Notes under the pieces: generated by a model
Told to the model about the DNA's origin: nothing
The model's database searches: none
What the model saw: the letters and a program-made list of their open reading frames with translations, nothing else
Shown here: positions 32,809 through 42,506 of the stretch, in pieces
How the letters are laid out: the number at the start of each line of letters is the position of its first letter
Numbering within the stretch: the first letter of the stretch is position 1
Source of the DNA: Flavobacteriales bacterium UBA952
Lineage (GTDB): Bacteria > Bacteroidota > Bacteroidia > Flavobacteriales_D > Crocinitomicaceae
DNA: 64,000 nt
Direction of reading: 5' to 3'
Assembly (NCBI GenBank): GCA_002293185.1
Contig: DBCS01000003.1
Coordinates: 62,001 to 126,000, forward strand
Position numbers and translations under genes: made by a program

Positions 32809-33489
32809 ATGGAAAATCAACGCAAAGACTGGTCTGAAATCAAGAGTAACGATAGTTGGTCTATTTTTAAAATCATGGCCGAATTTGTCGAGGCCTACGA
32901 TAAAATGGCCAAAGCAGGCCCATGTGTGGCTATATTCGGATCGGCCAGAACCAAGCCAACGCACCCCCATTATTTGCAGGCTGTTGAGGTTGGCGAGAAA
33001 TTAGCACGTGCAGGCTATGGCGTTATTACTGGTGGAGGCCCGGGAATTATGGAGGCGGGTAACAAAGGAGCCAAACAAGGAGAGGGCGTGTCAGTAGGCT
33101 TGAATATAGACTTGCCTTTTGAACAGTTTCACAATATTTATATCGATAGAGACCATTACCTCGAATTTGATTATTTCTTTGTAAGAAAAGTCATTTTTGT
33201 CAAGTATTCTCAGGCCTTCGTTATTATGCCCGGTGGATTTGGAACGCTAGATGAATTATTTGAAGCCATGACCCTCATCCAAACTAAAAAGATAGCCAGA
33301 CGCCCAATTGTTTTGTTAGGCACAACCTATTGGAGTGGCCTTTTTGATTGGATTCAAAATGTTCAGCTCAAGGAGGGGTATATCTCTGCCTCAGATTTGT
33401 CATTATTTAAAATTACCGACTCATCTGATGAAGCACTCGCATTTATAGACGACTTCTTTCGTTCGCACGCGCTTTCTCCAAATTTCTAA
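32809..33489 (+). CDS. LOG family protein (TIGR00730, Rossmann fold)
   Basis: A 226-residue cytoplasmic protein of the LOG family, members of which are nucleoside 5'-monophosphate phosphoribohydrolases. These were often misnamed lysine decarboxylases. It has the motif GGGPGIMEAGNKGA (about 76-89) and PGGFGTLDELFEAMTLIQ (about 142-159), both diagnostic. It follows the cyclotransferase stop by nine bases and is probably in the pheS operon. The physiological substrate in this organism is not known. Confidence 0.93.
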   Translation: MENQRKDWSEIKSNDSWSIFKIMAEFVEAYDKMAKAGPCVAIFGSARTKPTHPHYLQAVEVGEKLARAGYGVITGGGPGIMEAGNKGAKQGEGVSVGLNIDLPFEQFHNIYIDRDHYLEFDYFFVRKVIFVKYSQAFVIMPGGFGTLDELFEAMTLIQTKKIARRPIVLLGTTYWSGLFDWIQNVQLKEGYISASDLSLFKITDSSDEALAFIDDFFRSHALSPNF

Positions 33490-33519
33490 GCATCTTTGTA
33501 AAACACTTACCAATACGCT

Positions 33520-34341
33520 ATGTGGGATAAAATCAAAAGTACGCTCAAACTGATCATTCCTTTTGTGAAGACAAAACATTTCTGGAAGCATTTTGGTCTC
33601 GTGCTGCTGTTCTATTTGGTCATGGTATTTGCAAACATACTTTACTTAGATTTTGCCACCAACCATGGTGAAAAAATCGCAGTTCCTAACCTTGTTGGTT
33701 TGTCAAGTCAAAAAGCAAAGCAACGTATTGAAACGCTCGACCTCACTTATCAGATACTAGACAGTATCTACGATCCAAAATTACCCGAAGGCACAGTTGT
33801 TGAACAGCTAGTAGAGCCAACCTCTCTTTCTCAAGTTTATGTAAAGTCTGGCAGAGTAATAGGATTGCGACTTTCTAAAAGAAATCAACTCGTCGAAATG
33901 CCGAGCTTACTTCACAAGCAAATTCAGTTTGCTCAAAGTATCCTAGAGCAACGAGGGTTGCGTTTCATTATCCAATATCAACCTACTGCAGAGGCAAATG
34001 GTTCTGTTTTAGACCAGCGCTACAAAGGCCGTCGAATAAAAGAAGGCGACCCGCTACCAATAGGGTCGGTCGTTACCTTATTAGTAGGTCAAAACGACGA
34101 AGACGAGCCTATTGTTTTACCAAACCTCTTGGGTTTAACGATGTCAGAAGCAAGGCTTATTTTCGATACATTGGGGGTCAGCGCATACACATTTATTTGT
34201 CCGGATTGCCTCACGAGCCAGGATTCTGCAGCAGCCCGAATTTTTTCGCAATCTCCAGAATATTTAGAAGGAACCACCGTTTTTAAGTCAACTCAGTTTA
34301 TTCTCTCCATGCAAAAAGGAGGAGACGGTCAAAATCCTTAA
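33520..34341 (+). CDS. PASTA domain membrane protein
   Basis: A 273-residue protein with one N-terminal transmembrane helix (FGLVLLFYLVMVFANILYL, about residues 27-45) and three periplasmic PASTA domains. These start at VPNLVGLSSQKAKQRIE, near VEMPSLLHKQIQFAQSI, and at LPNLLGLTMSEARLIF. PASTA domains often sense peptidoglycan or muropeptides. No kinase or transpeptidase domain is attached, unlike the PrkC or PBP2x proteins that usually carry them. A CATCTTTG box, one base off consensus, is 21 bp upstream. The T9SS protein gene follows after three bases. Confidence 0.9.
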   Translation: MWDKIKSTLKLIIPFVKTKHFWKHFGLVLLFYLVMVFANILYLDFATNHGEKIAVPNLVGLSSQKAKQRIETLDLTYQILDSIYDPKLPEGTVVEQLVEPTSLSQVYVKSGRVIGLRLSKRNQLVEMPSLLHKQIQFAQSILEQRGLRFIIQYQPTAEANGSVLDQRYKGRRIKEGDPLPIGSVVTLLVGQNDEDEPIVLPNLLGLTMSEARLIFDTLGVSAYTFICPDCLTSQDSAAARIFSQSPEYLEGTTVFKSTQFILSMQKGGDGQNP

Positions 34342-34344
34342 CGA

Positions 34345-36567
34345 ATGATGCGCTTACTAGTCTTATTTTCTATTTTTTGTTTATCAACCATTCTTTGGTC
34401 CCAAGGAATTGAAATTGCTCCGCTGACAAGAAATTTTGAGTTGAAACCCGAGCGTCCTATTCAAAAAAGCACGAGTCATAGCATTGACAGTTCTTTCTTT
34501 TACACGCCTGATACGTTAAGCCTTCCTTTTTTCGATGAGTTTTCGACCAATAAATTCCAGAAATACACCGCTCAATTCAATGACCCGGGGGTAAGCTCCA
34601 CGGTTTACTTCCATTTACTTGACCCCAATACACTCACGGCGCTTAATCCAGCAGCAACCTTTACTGAACAAGCAACTTTTCGTCGAACCTTTGACATCTC
34701 AACCAGTACGTTTACAGATTCAATTTTTGCATCGAGCCAAGTGAAAGCCGCAGATTTTTCTTCGTTTCCGCTGTCCTACCAGACCTTAAATCTGTATCCT
34801 CCTTACTATATTTACGATACAATTGGCGTTCCTGATATGCCGGATACCGTTTGGGTGCAGAACCCTAGTTTTTTTCAAGACTCCGTTCGTATTTTCTTTG
34901 CTACGCTCAATGATCCTTCTGCACTTTGGTTAGACGATCATGCCTATTTAAATCGCCGTTTTGGCGTCTCTCCGCGCTCTTTGGGTGTAGTTACCTTTGA
35001 CGGCCTAAACGCAAACGGTTACCCCTATGCTATTGGTACGTCGCTTACTAATACTGCCGATTATCTACATTCAAAACCGCTCGACCTCAGCCCTTACACG
35101 GCTGCAGACTCGATTTATTTTTCTTTTTTATTGCAAGCGGAGGGTTGGGGCGATACACCTGAAGCTACGGACTCCTTGCGTTTGGAGTTTTATGCCAAAC
35201 AACTAGACCAATGGGTTCAAGTTTGGTCAGCGGCCGGTGATACGACTACGCCGTTTAAAGTTGTGCACTTGCCGGTTTTGGCAGCAAAATATTTCAAAAA
35301 GGGCTTCCAATTTAGATTTTCGAATTATGGTGCTTTATCAGGATCTCTAGACCATTTTCATATAGATTACGTTCATCTTCGTGCGCAATCTAATTTGGCC
35401 GACACCTTATTTAAAGATTTTGCTTGGGTTTACCCGCTCAATTCAATATTGCCAGATTACACCTCTGTCCCATGGGATCATTACAAAAATACGCCCCAGG
35501 TATTTCGCAATGATTTTCCTATCGCACTTCACAACGGAAGTATTACTCCAGAAAACAATCAAATTGCTGGGCAGTTTGCAATTGATTTTGCGGGCAATCA
35601 AATCAATCAATTCTCCATTCCCGGTAGCCTTTTGTCGGCAGGCGATTTAAATTATGAGCCAACAACCACCTACTTTACCACCCATAACTTGAGCTCATTT
35701 GGTTCTTTTCCAACAAATATGGCCGGTGACCAACAATTATTTAGGGTCAGAGGTGAAGTAAGTGTTCAGTTTCCAAACCTTTCTCTTAACGATACTACCA
35801 GTTTTAACCAATCATTCTATAATTTTTATAGCTACGACGACGGAAGCGCAGAGGCTGCTTTTGGACCTACTGGCGTTCAAGCAAGATTGGCAATTGAATA
35901 CAATGCCTACGAGGCAGATTCATTGGTTGGGGTTGCTATTCATTTTGTACCCTCGGTTGTCGATGTCTCTTCTAAACTTTTCTTGCTAAGTATTTGGAGT
36001 AATGATAACGGCCAGCCTGGCAGCTTGCTCTACGAGGACGATGTCTTTTTTCCACGCACGCCACTGTACGGAGACGAACGGGGTGTTTTTGTTCCTTATT
36101 ATTTTACAGATACACAAAAAATAAGCGTTCCAACTTCTTTTTTCATTGGTTGGCGTCAGCTAGATGCACAGCGCCTCAATTTAGGTTTAGATCGAAATAT
36201 TGACCATTCGGATAAAATTAAATACAGCGTTGATGGAGGCTTCACTTGGCTTACTTCACCATATGAAGGTTCTGCCATGATTCGCCCTATTTTTTCTACT
36301 GCCCTCGATGCAAGTTTAGGTCTCTCACCTACAAATGTTTTATCCAGCGAATGGGCAGTGTATCCCAACCCGGCAACCGAACAGTTTACAGTTAAATTAC
36401 CAACAGCATTACAAGGGACACCCATTTATTTAATAGATGCGCTTGGTCAAGTTCAGGCCGCACAAACGGAACCCACATTTGACATTAGTATTTTGCCTAA
36501 TGGGGTGTATTTCTTGCAATGCCCAAAAACAAATTTGGGCGTATTCAAACTGGTCATCAACCACTAA
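34345..36567 (+). CDS. T9SS type A sorting domain secreted protein
   Basis: A 740-residue secreted protein. The signal peptide is MMRLLVLFSIFCLSTILWSQ, with either of two adjacent ATGs as start. The body contains the SLPFFDEFSTNKFQ motif common at the start of large Bacteroidota surface proteins, then beta-rich regions (GSLDHFHIDYVHLRAQ resembles a jelly-roll/MAM-like segment). The last ~80 residues form a type A sorting domain: VYPNPATEQFTVKL, YLIDALGQVQAAQ, LPNGVYFLQ. Its function is unknown. It is flanked by the PASTA gene (three-base gap) and rluD (TAATG overlap). Confidence 0.85.
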   Translation: MMRLLVLFSIFCLSTILWSQGIEIAPLTRNFELKPERPIQKSTSHSIDSSFFYTPDTLSLPFFDEFSTNKFQKYTAQFNDPGVSSTVYFHLLDPNTLTALNPAATFTEQATFRRTFDISTSTFTDSIFASSQVKAADFSSFPLSYQTLNLYPPYYIYDTIGVPDMPDTVWVQNPSFFQDSVRIFFATLNDPSALWLDDHAYLNRRFGVSPRSLGVVTFDGLNANGYPYAIGTSLTNTADYLHSKPLDLSPYTAADSIYFSFLLQAEGWGDTPEATDSLRLEFYAKQLDQWVQVWSAAGDTTTPFKVVHLPVLAAKYFKKGFQFRFSNYGALSGSLDHFHIDYVHLRAQSNLADTLFKDFAWVYPLNSILPDYTSVPWDHYKNTPQVFRNDFPIALHNGSITPENNQIAGQFAIDFAGNQINQFSIPGSLLSAGDLNYEPTTTYFTTHNLSSFGSFPTNMAGDQQLFRVRGEVSVQFPNLSLNDTTSFNQSFYNFYSYDDGSAEAAFGPTGVQARLAIEYNAYEADSLVGVAIHFVPSVVDVSSKLFLLSIWSNDNGQPGSLLYEDDVFFPRTPLYGDERGVFVPYYFTDTQKISVPTSFFIGWRQLDAQRLNLGLDRNIDHSDKIKYSVDGGFTWLTSPYEGSAMIRPIFSTALDASLGLSPTNVLSSEWAVYPNPATEQFTVKLPTALQGTPIYLIDALGQVQAAQTEPTFDISILPNGVYFLQCPKTNLGVFKLVINH

Positions 36568-37598
36568 TGAGCGAAAATTTAGAAATTGAAGTTGAAGAGG
36601 CCGACCTCTTTGAACACTTCCGATTTAAAGCAGATCCGGGTCAGGAGGTAGCCCGAATAGATAAATTTTTACTCGACCGCATGGCCGATACTTCGCGCAA
36701 CAAAATTCAGGTTGCAGCCAAGAACGGCAACATTCATGTAAATGGCAGCGCGGTAAAACAAAATTATAGGGTCAAGCCCGGAGACGACATTGCAATTGTA
36801 TTGCCGTATCCGGTTCGAGAAATCGAACTTATTGCTCAAGATATCCCAATTGAAATTGCCTACGAAGACGACGACTTATTAGTAGTCAACAAGGCAGCAA
36901 ATATGGTGGTGCATCCGGGTTACGGCAACTATTCCGGTACTTTGGTCAATGCACTTGTTTTTCATTTCGATCATTTACCCACGCGCCCCAAAGATTATTT
37001 TGGAAGGCCAGGACTTGTGCACAGAATAGACAAGCACACCACAGGGCTTCTTGTGATTGCCAAAACAGAAAATGCGCTCAACGATCTGGCCAAACAATTC
37101 TACGACCGCACAACAGAACGTCGATATTACGCGCTTGTTTGGGGCGACATCAGCGCCGATGGCACTATCACTGGCCACATCGGCAGATCGCTAAAGAATA
37201 GAAAAGTAATGACCGTATTTGCCGACGGCGCCTATGGAAAACCAGCAATAACGCACTATAAAGTTTTAGAGCGTTTTGGGTATGTTACGCTAGTGGAATG
37301 CAAATTAGAAACGGGCCGAACGCATCAAATTAGAGCCCACATGCAATATATCGGGCATCCATTATTTAACGATTTAGAATATGGAGGAGATCGCATCCTG
37401 AAAGGGACCAAATCTTCAGCTTATGAAAAATTTATGGTCAATAATTTTGCCTTGTTGCCAGGCCAAGCTTTGCATGCTAAAACTTTAGGCTTTATTCAAC
37501 CTCGGACTAAAGAGTATCTCGAGTTTGATTCTGAGTTACCCATTGGTTTTCAGCGCTTATTGGATCGCTTGCGCACCTATTGTTCGGATTTTAAATAA
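36567..37598 (+). CDS. rluD: RluA-family 23S rRNA pseudouridine synthase (RluD-like)
   Basis: A 343-residue pseudouridine synthase that modifies 23S rRNA. An N-terminal S4 domain (ARIDKFLLDRM, IHVNGSAVKQNYRVKPGD) is followed by the catalytic domain. That domain has the motif GLVHRIDKHTTGLLVIAKT carrying the catalytic Asp, and ETGRTHQIRAHMQYIGHPLF. The start at MSENLEIEVEE overlaps the preceding stop by one base (TAATG); the frame is open to 36519, but that part is inside the upstream sorting domain. The assignment to RluD rather than RluC is by size and S4 layout. Confidence 0.93.
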   Translation: MSENLEIEVEEADLFEHFRFKADPGQEVARIDKFLLDRMADTSRNKIQVAAKNGNIHVNGSAVKQNYRVKPGDDIAIVLPYPVREIELIAQDIPIEIAYEDDDLLVVNKAANMVVHPGYGNYSGTLVNALVFHFDHLPTRPKDYFGRPGLVHRIDKHTTGLLVIAKTENALNDLAKQFYDRTTERRYYALVWGDISADGTITGHIGRSLKNRKVMTVFADGAYGKPAITHYKVLERFGYVTLVECKLETGRTHQIRAHMQYIGHPLFNDLEYGGDRILKGTKSSAYEKFMVNNFALLPGQALHAKTLGFIQPRTKEYLEFDSELPIGFQRLLDRLRTYCSDFK

Positions 37599-37606
37599 AA
37601 TTTCTC

Positions 37607-37614
37607 TATTTTTG
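37607..37614 (+). promoter_or_regulatory. TAnnTTTG element for the PorE-like gene
   Basis: TATTTTTG is an exact match 37 bases before the ATG at 37652. A small inverted repeat (TTGGT-CTCAA-ACCAA, 37621-37635) sits at the expected transcript start and could form a 5' hairpin. Confidence 0.5.
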
Positions 37615-37651
37615 CTTTCGTTGGTCTCAAACCAAATTAAAACCACGCTTT

Positions 37652-39796
37652 ATGAAACAATTATTCATTGCCGCCATTTTAACCATAACTACTGCATCGG
37701 TGAGTTTTGCTCAAACTGCTCCCGATCCTAAATTTGTGCGTCAAGCCAATGAAGTATTTATCTCAGGAAATTATTTCGAAGCCATAAATGTTTGTCAAGA
37801 CGCCTACAAAAAGTTAGGTGCACGTGGCTCATTACGCCAAAAAGGCGATATGGCCTTCAAAATTGCTGAATCCTACCGCGCTATCGAAATATACGACAAA
37901 GCCAATGATTGGTACGGTACCTGTATAGAACTCAAGTACTTCGATGTTGTGCCCGAAGTGTACTATTACAAAGGCGACATGCAGCGCATGATGAAAGACT
38001 TTGACAACGCCATTAAAAGCTACCGAGAGTTCAAGCGCATTGCACCTAGGTCTCGTTCTAAAGAAGTAGACGATGCCATCATGGCCTGCGAGAAATACAA
38101 AGACTTTGACGAGTTCGAAACATCTCGTTTGGTGGTAAAATCTGAAGTCAAAATCAACACCAAACAAATGGACATGGCACCAACCTTTATGGATAAGAAG
38201 GGTAAGGTTGTAGTGTTTAGTTCGTCGCGTGACGAAAGTACTGGTGCAAAAAGAGATCCAATTTCTGGAGAAAAATACATGGACCTTTACATTGCAGAAT
38301 ACGATGTAAATGGCAACCCTACAAATGTGAAGTCTTTGGACACAAGAGGTGTTGTCAATACGACTGCCAATGAAGGTTCGGCAGTTTTTGACGCCAAACG
38401 TAAAAATATATATTTCACGCGTTGTCCAAACGCCGAAAAAATGGACCTCGGTTGTGAGATCTGGACCGCAACCGTGAGCGGCGAAGACTTCGACGACCCA
38501 CGAAAAATAGCATTAACAGTTTCTGATACCATTTCAGTTGGCCATCCGTGTTTATCCCCCGACGATCAAATGCTCATTTTTGCCTCAGATATGAAAGTTA
38601 GCCCGAACGGAGAAAAATCTTTTGGGGGTAGAGACCTCTGGTATGTTAACTTCGATAAACGCAACAAAATTTGGGATTCCGTACCAAAAAACATGGGTCC
38701 AATGTTCAATACAGCAGGCAACGAACTTTTCCCGTCTATTGGCCCCAATGGTCAATTGTATTTTGCTTCAGATGGTTTGCCTGGCATCGGCGGCCTAGAT
38801 ATCTTCGTGGCAGAAGTGGTTGCTGGTGAAACCAACAAATGGACCGGAGTTAAAAATATGGGTTATCCATTCAACTCTCAAGGCAATGATTACGCAATGG
38901 CTGATTTCGATGGCAAGTCGGGATATTTTACTTCAGAGCGCAAAACGACCAGTAATCAAGAGTATGCGCCTGAAATTTGGAGTTTCAGCACCCCTCCAAA
39001 CCTTTTCGATTTACGAGTAACGGTATATGAGTCAGGTAAAAAGTCAAAAAAACTAGCAGGCGCCAAAGTATTTGTTACTGTTTCAGATGGCACAAGCTGG
39101 GAAGGAGTAACAGACTCGAAAGGTAAAATCATTTGGAAAGACCGCGCAGATAAAAAAGGGCGCTACATTTTAACAGGAAAAGAATACACACTCAAAGCTG
39201 AAAAAGAAGGTTACTACGAGGACACAAAAGGCGCTAAAATTTCTACTTTAGGTTTAGAACAAAGCCAAAGCTTCCTAATAGAAATGCCTTTGTTGCCAGT
39301 CGGAGAAATACGCACTCCTGAGGTCCGATATGTATTTGACCAATGGGTGTTTATCCAAGACGCATCATGTATGTCTTTGGACTCGCTCAAATTCTTAGAT
39401 AGTATGTTGAAAGAATATCCAAATGTTACAATAGATCTTTTCTCACATACTGATGCACGTGGTGGCGATGCACGCAACCAGGTTCTTTCAGAAAATCGTG
39501 CCAAAGCTGTTTACAAACATTTAGTGGAAACGTGTGGCATAGATCCACGCCGCATTCGCCCAGTTGGCCGCGGTGAAGCAGAGCCCGCTACTTGGGTAGA
39601 CGAATCGGGCAAAACTGTTCTACTCACTGAAGACTATATCAATCAGTTCAAGTCAACGGACAAAACTAAGTTTGAGAAGTTACACACGATCAATCGTAGA
39701 ACTACTGCAAAAATTACAAGCACTACTTTTGAACCCAAAATAGCTCCTGCTTCAGACCCGGAATACAGCAAATTCAAAACACTTCCAAGAATATAA
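37652..39796 (+). CDS. PorE-like TPR/PD40-propeller/OmpA protein
   Basis: A 714-residue exported protein with the domain order of PorE, the T9SS component thought to tie the secretion ring to peptidoglycan. The signal peptide is MKQLFIAAILTITTASVSFA. TPR-like helices run from about 25 to 150 (FISGNYFEAINVCQDAYKK). A PD40-type beta-propeller spans about 165-450, with repeats such as HPCLSPDDQMLIFASD, LFPSIGPNGQLYFASDG and GIGGLDIFVAE. A carboxypeptidase-regulatory-like domain follows (about 455-545), and an OmpA domain with DLFSHTDARG and NQVLSENRAKAVYKHL comes last. Unlike known PorE lipoproteins there is no lipobox cysteine. Bacteroidota carry several paralogues, so the exact role is inferred. 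Confidence 0.82.
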   Translation: MKQLFIAAILTITTASVSFAQTAPDPKFVRQANEVFISGNYFEAINVCQDAYKKLGARGSLRQKGDMAFKIAESYRAIEIYDKANDWYGTCIELKYFDVVPEVYYYKGDMQRMMKDFDNAIKSYREFKRIAPRSRSKEVDDAIMACEKYKDFDEFETSRLVVKSEVKINTKQMDMAPTFMDKKGKVVVFSSSRDESTGAKRDPISGEKYMDLYIAEYDVNGNPTNVKSLDTRGVVNTTANEGSAVFDAKRKNIYFTRCPNAEKMDLGCEIWTATVSGEDFDDPRKIALTVSDTISVGHPCLSPDDQMLIFASDMKVSPNGEKSFGGRDLWYVNFDKRNKIWDSVPKNMGPMFNTAGNELFPSIGPNGQLYFASDGLPGIGGLDIFVAEVVAGETNKWTGVKNMGYPFNSQGNDYAMADFDGKSGYFTSERKTTSNQEYAPEIWSFSTPPNLFDLRVTVYESGKKSKKLAGAKVFVTVSDGTSWEGVTDSKGKIIWKDRADKKGRYILTGKEYTLKAEKEGYYEDTKGAKISTLGLEQSQSFLIEMPLLPVGEIRTPEVRYVFDQWVFIQDASCMSLDSLKFLDSMLKEYPNVTIDLFSHTDARGGDARNQVLSENRAKAVYKHLVETCGIDPRRIRPVGRGEAEPATWVDESGKTVLLTEDYINQFKSTDKTKFEKLHTINRRTTAKITSTTFEPKIAPASDPEYSKFKTLPRI

Positions 39797-39800
39797 CTTT

Positions 39801-39830
39801 AAAAGGCGTCGCAAGGCGCCTTTTGTTTTT
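39801..39830 (+). terminator. Terminator after the PorE-like gene
   Basis: AAAAGGCG-tcgcaagg-CGCCTTTT forms an 8-bp stem four bases after the stop codon, followed by GTTTTT. It ends only five bases before the next start codon at 39836. Confidence 0.82.
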
Positions 39831-39835
39831 GACGC

Positions 39836-40075
39836 ATGAGACGCCTGCTCCAAAAAATTGTTTTTTTCTTTGAACTCCAGTCTTTTGGAGTTTGTGAGTG
39901 GTGGGCACGTCACTTGGGTATTCGGACCAATAAAGTCAGACTAGGTTTCATTTATTTTAGTTTTATCGGATTGGGTTCACCAGTTCTACTTTATTTAATC
40001 ATGGCCTGGATTCTCGAGCATAAGCATTATTTTAAATTTCAAGCTGAGCGTAAAAAATCGATATGGGATTTATGA
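39836..40075 (+). CDS. PspC domain small membrane protein
   Basis: A 79-residue protein with a PspC-type segment: GVCEWWARHLGIRTNKVRLG followed by a hydrophobic helix (FIYFSFIGLGSPVLLYLIMAWILE). PspC domains are part of envelope-stress systems, but stand-alone PspC proteins are common in Bacteroidota and their role is unclear. The next gene overlaps its stop by ATGA. The gene starts right after the terminator of the PorE-like gene, so its message must come from readthrough or a weak promoter I cannot identify. Confidence 0.87.
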   Translation: MRRLLQKIVFFFELQSFGVCEWWARHLGIRTNKVRLGFIYFSFIGLGSPVLLYLIMAWILEHKHYFKFQAERKKSIWDL

Positions 40076-40953
40076 AATTACTCATTACAGGTAGCAATGG
40101 CCTTTTGGGTCAAAAGGTAGTAGATTTATGTTTGTCAAAAAAGATAGATTTTTTGGCTACGTCTAGCGGCCCCAACCGCTACTCCAAATGCCCACAAAAC
40201 GCATACGTGCCTTTAGACATCACTGATGAGCATAATATTCAAGCTGTTCTAACAAGCTACGAGCCGACTCACGTTATTCATACTGCCGCCATGACCAACG
40301 TAGACCAATGCGAGCTCAGTCCAGAGGCCTGTGACCTCGTGAACAGACAAGCGGTGCTTATGATTGCGCGTTATTGTCAATTGCAGCAGATTCATTTTCA
40401 ATTGCTTTCTACTGATTTTGTTTTCGATGGTGCAGCTGGCCCTTATCGAGAAACAGACCAGCCGAATCCGCTTAGCGTATATGCCAGATCTAAATTTGAG
40501 GCGGAGCGAATCGTACAGCAATTAGATGGCCTTCATTATAGTATTGTTCGAACCATAATCGTTTATGGCCAGGGCGAAAATCTCTCTCGATCTAATTTAA
40601 TTCTTTGGGCAAAAGAGGCGCTTGAAAAAGGCGCGTCAATACAAATTGTTCACGATCAGTTCAGGGCTCCTACATGGGCCGCTGACCTTGCTTGGGCCTG
40701 TGTGCGCATCTGTGAGCTTGACCAACAAGGAATTTTTCATATTTCAGGTCCTGAAACCCTCTCTATTGATCAAATTGTTGAGCGCGTTGCCGCTTTTTAC
40801 AATCTGTCCACAGCACATATTACGAAGTTAAGTAGTGCATCCCTTCAGCAAGCGGCACAACGCCCTCCTAAAACAGGTTTTATTTTAGACAAAGCACGTG
40901 CTATTTTGGGCTACAATCCACACATTCTAGAGGTAACCTTTGCGCTGCTGTAA
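40072..40953 (+). CDS. RmlD-like NAD(P)-dependent sugar-nucleotide reductase
   Basis: A 293-residue Rossmann-fold protein of the extended SDR/RmlD-like family. It has the nucleotide-binding motif LLITGSNGLLGQKVVDL, the strand HVIHTAAMTNVDQCE with the following NRQAV, and the catalytic Tyr-Lys in YARSKFEAER (about 142-151). RmlD itself makes dTDP-L-rhamnose, but no other rml genes are here, so the substrate is open. The start at ATG 40072 gives an ATGA overlap with the PspC gene; an ATG at 40063 is also possible. Confidence 0.88.
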   Translation: MKLLITGSNGLLGQKVVDLCLSKKIDFLATSSGPNRYSKCPQNAYVPLDITDEHNIQAVLTSYEPTHVIHTAAMTNVDQCELSPEACDLVNRQAVLMIARYCQLQQIHFQLLSTDFVFDGAAGPYRETDQPNPLSVYARSKFEAERIVQQLDGLHYSIVRTIIVYGQGENLSRSNLILWAKEALEKGASIQIVHDQFRAPTWAADLAWACVRICELDQQGIFHISGPETLSIDQIVERVAAFYNLSTAHITKLSSASLQQAAQRPPKTGFILDKARAILGYNPHILEVTFALL

Positions 40954-40967
40954 TTCAGAAAAAATTT

Positions 40968-40975
40968 TATCTTTA
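40968..40975 (+). promoter_or_regulatory. Variant -7 element for the permease pair
   Basis: TATCTTTA differs from TAnnTTTG at the last base and lies 19 bp before the ATG at 40995. Confidence 0.4.
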
Positions 40976-40994
40976 CCTACCTAAAAAATTGATA

Positions 40995-42506
40995 ATGAGT
41001 GTTTGGAGAAAAAAACCCATAAGTCACTTTGAACGTGACATGAAAAAAAATGACCTCAACCGTGTTTTGAGTCGATGGGGCTTAACTTCATTAGGAATTG
41101 GCGCTATTATTGGTGGCGGTATTTTTACATTAACTGGTATTGCTGCTCATGACCACGCAGGTCCGGCATTGGCTTTGTCTTTCGTCATTGCAGGTGTGGG
41201 GTGTTTGTTTGCCTCGCTTTGTTATGCTGAGTTCGCATCTATTTTACCAGTTGAAGGTTCTGCATATGCATATTCTTACGGCACAATGGGTGAACTCTTT
41301 GCTTGGATCATAGGCTGGAACCTCATTTTGGAATACATGATGGGCGCTACAACAGTCGCTGTTGCTTGGAGCGGATATTTTGAGAAGCTCCTGCATCAAT
41401 TCGATATACATCCGCCCATGTGGCTCATGAATGACGCATTAACAGCTGCTGAAAAAGCACATGAAGCGGGTATTCCAACCCCAGATTTTGCATTTAATTT
41501 GCCGGCATTCCTCATTACTTGGGTGGTTACAGCTATTCTCGTGAAAGGCATCAAAGAGGCGGCCAAAACCAACAATATGATTGTCATTCTGAAGGTTGCA
41601 GTTGTATTGTTTGTCATTTTTGTTGGCTTCTTCTTTATTGATACTGACAACTACGTACCTTTTATTCCTGAAACTGTAAATAACGCCGATGGCTCCACTT
41701 CATTTGGGTGGTCTGGCGTAGTCACCGCAGCCACCATCGTATTCTTTGCCTATATTGGCTTTGATGCAGTATCTACCCAAGCGGGTGAGGCAATTAATCC
41801 TAAGAAAGACGTCCCATTTGCAATCATCATGTCATTGGTGATTTGTACGGTGTTATACATTGTTGTCTCCTTAGTATTAACCGGAATGGTTCCGTACAAT
41901 GAACTCGATATTAAGGCACCTGTTGCCTCTGCATTTGAGGGTATTGGTATGCCGTGGGCAACTGTCCTGATTACTATTGCAGCTGTTGCGGGTCTTACTT
42001 CGGTTATGCTCGTAATGATGCTCGGTCAAACGCGTATCTTCTTAGGTATGGCTAAGGATGGTTTGTTGCCATTTAAAGTATTTGGCAAAATTCACGAAAC
42101 CTACAAGACGCCATTTAGAAGTACGTTATTAGTCGGCGGGATAGTCTCTATCGTTGCAGCAACAACTCCTATTGATAAAGTTTCAGAAATGTGTTCAATG
42201 GGTACGCTTCTAGCTTTTGCAATGATTTCCATTGCCGTTTTGATCATGCGTATCAAACAACCAGATTTAGAGCGCCCATTCAAGACGCCTGCGGTTTGGT
42301 TTGTGGCAATTGCTGGCGCAGGGTTTAACTTTGGCCTTATGTATTTTGTGCGCCCTGATACTTGGGTGGCGTTTATCATTTGGTCAATACTCGGCTTGAT
42401 TGTTTATTTCTTGTACTCACGTAAACACAGTAACCTGAACGGCTATGCGCTCGAAGAGTCCCTGACCGGCCACGACGCTATTGTGAATGCCTCAGAAGAA
42501 GATTAA
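40995..42506 (+). CDS. APC family amino acid permease (first of two)
   Basis: A 503-residue amino acid permease with about twelve membrane helices. It starts with a charged N-terminus (RKKPISHFERDMKKNDLNRV) and the APC signature LTSLGIGAIIGGGIFTLTGI. The FFAYIGFDAVSTQAGEA segment is typical of cationic amino acid transporters (CAT group). I use the ATG at 40995; a TTG lies at 40989. The second permease gene overlaps its stop by TAATG, so they form a pair. Whether they share a substrate is unknown. Confidence 0.92.
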   Translation: MSVWRKKPISHFERDMKKNDLNRVLSRWGLTSLGIGAIIGGGIFTLTGIAAHDHAGPALALSFVIAGVGCLFASLCYAEFASILPVEGSAYAYSYGTMGELFAWIIGWNLILEYMMGATTVAVAWSGYFEKLLHQFDIHPPMWLMNDALTAAEKAHEAGIPTPDFAFNLPAFLITWVVTAILVKGIKEAAKTNNMIVILKVAVVLFVIFVGFFFIDTDNYVPFIPETVNNADGSTSFGWSGVVTAATIVFFAYIGFDAVSTQAGEAINPKKDVPFAIIMSLVICTVLYIVVSLVLTGMVPYNELDIKAPVASAFEGIGMPWATVLITIAAVAGLTSVMLVMMLGQTRIFLGMAKDGLLPFKVFGKIHETYKTPFRSTLLVGGIVSIVAATTPIDKVSEMCSMGTLLAFAMISIAVLIMRIKQPDLERPFKTPAVWFVAIAGAGFNFGLMYFVRPDTWVAFIIWSILGLIVYFLYSRKHSNLNGYALEESLTGHDAIVNASEED

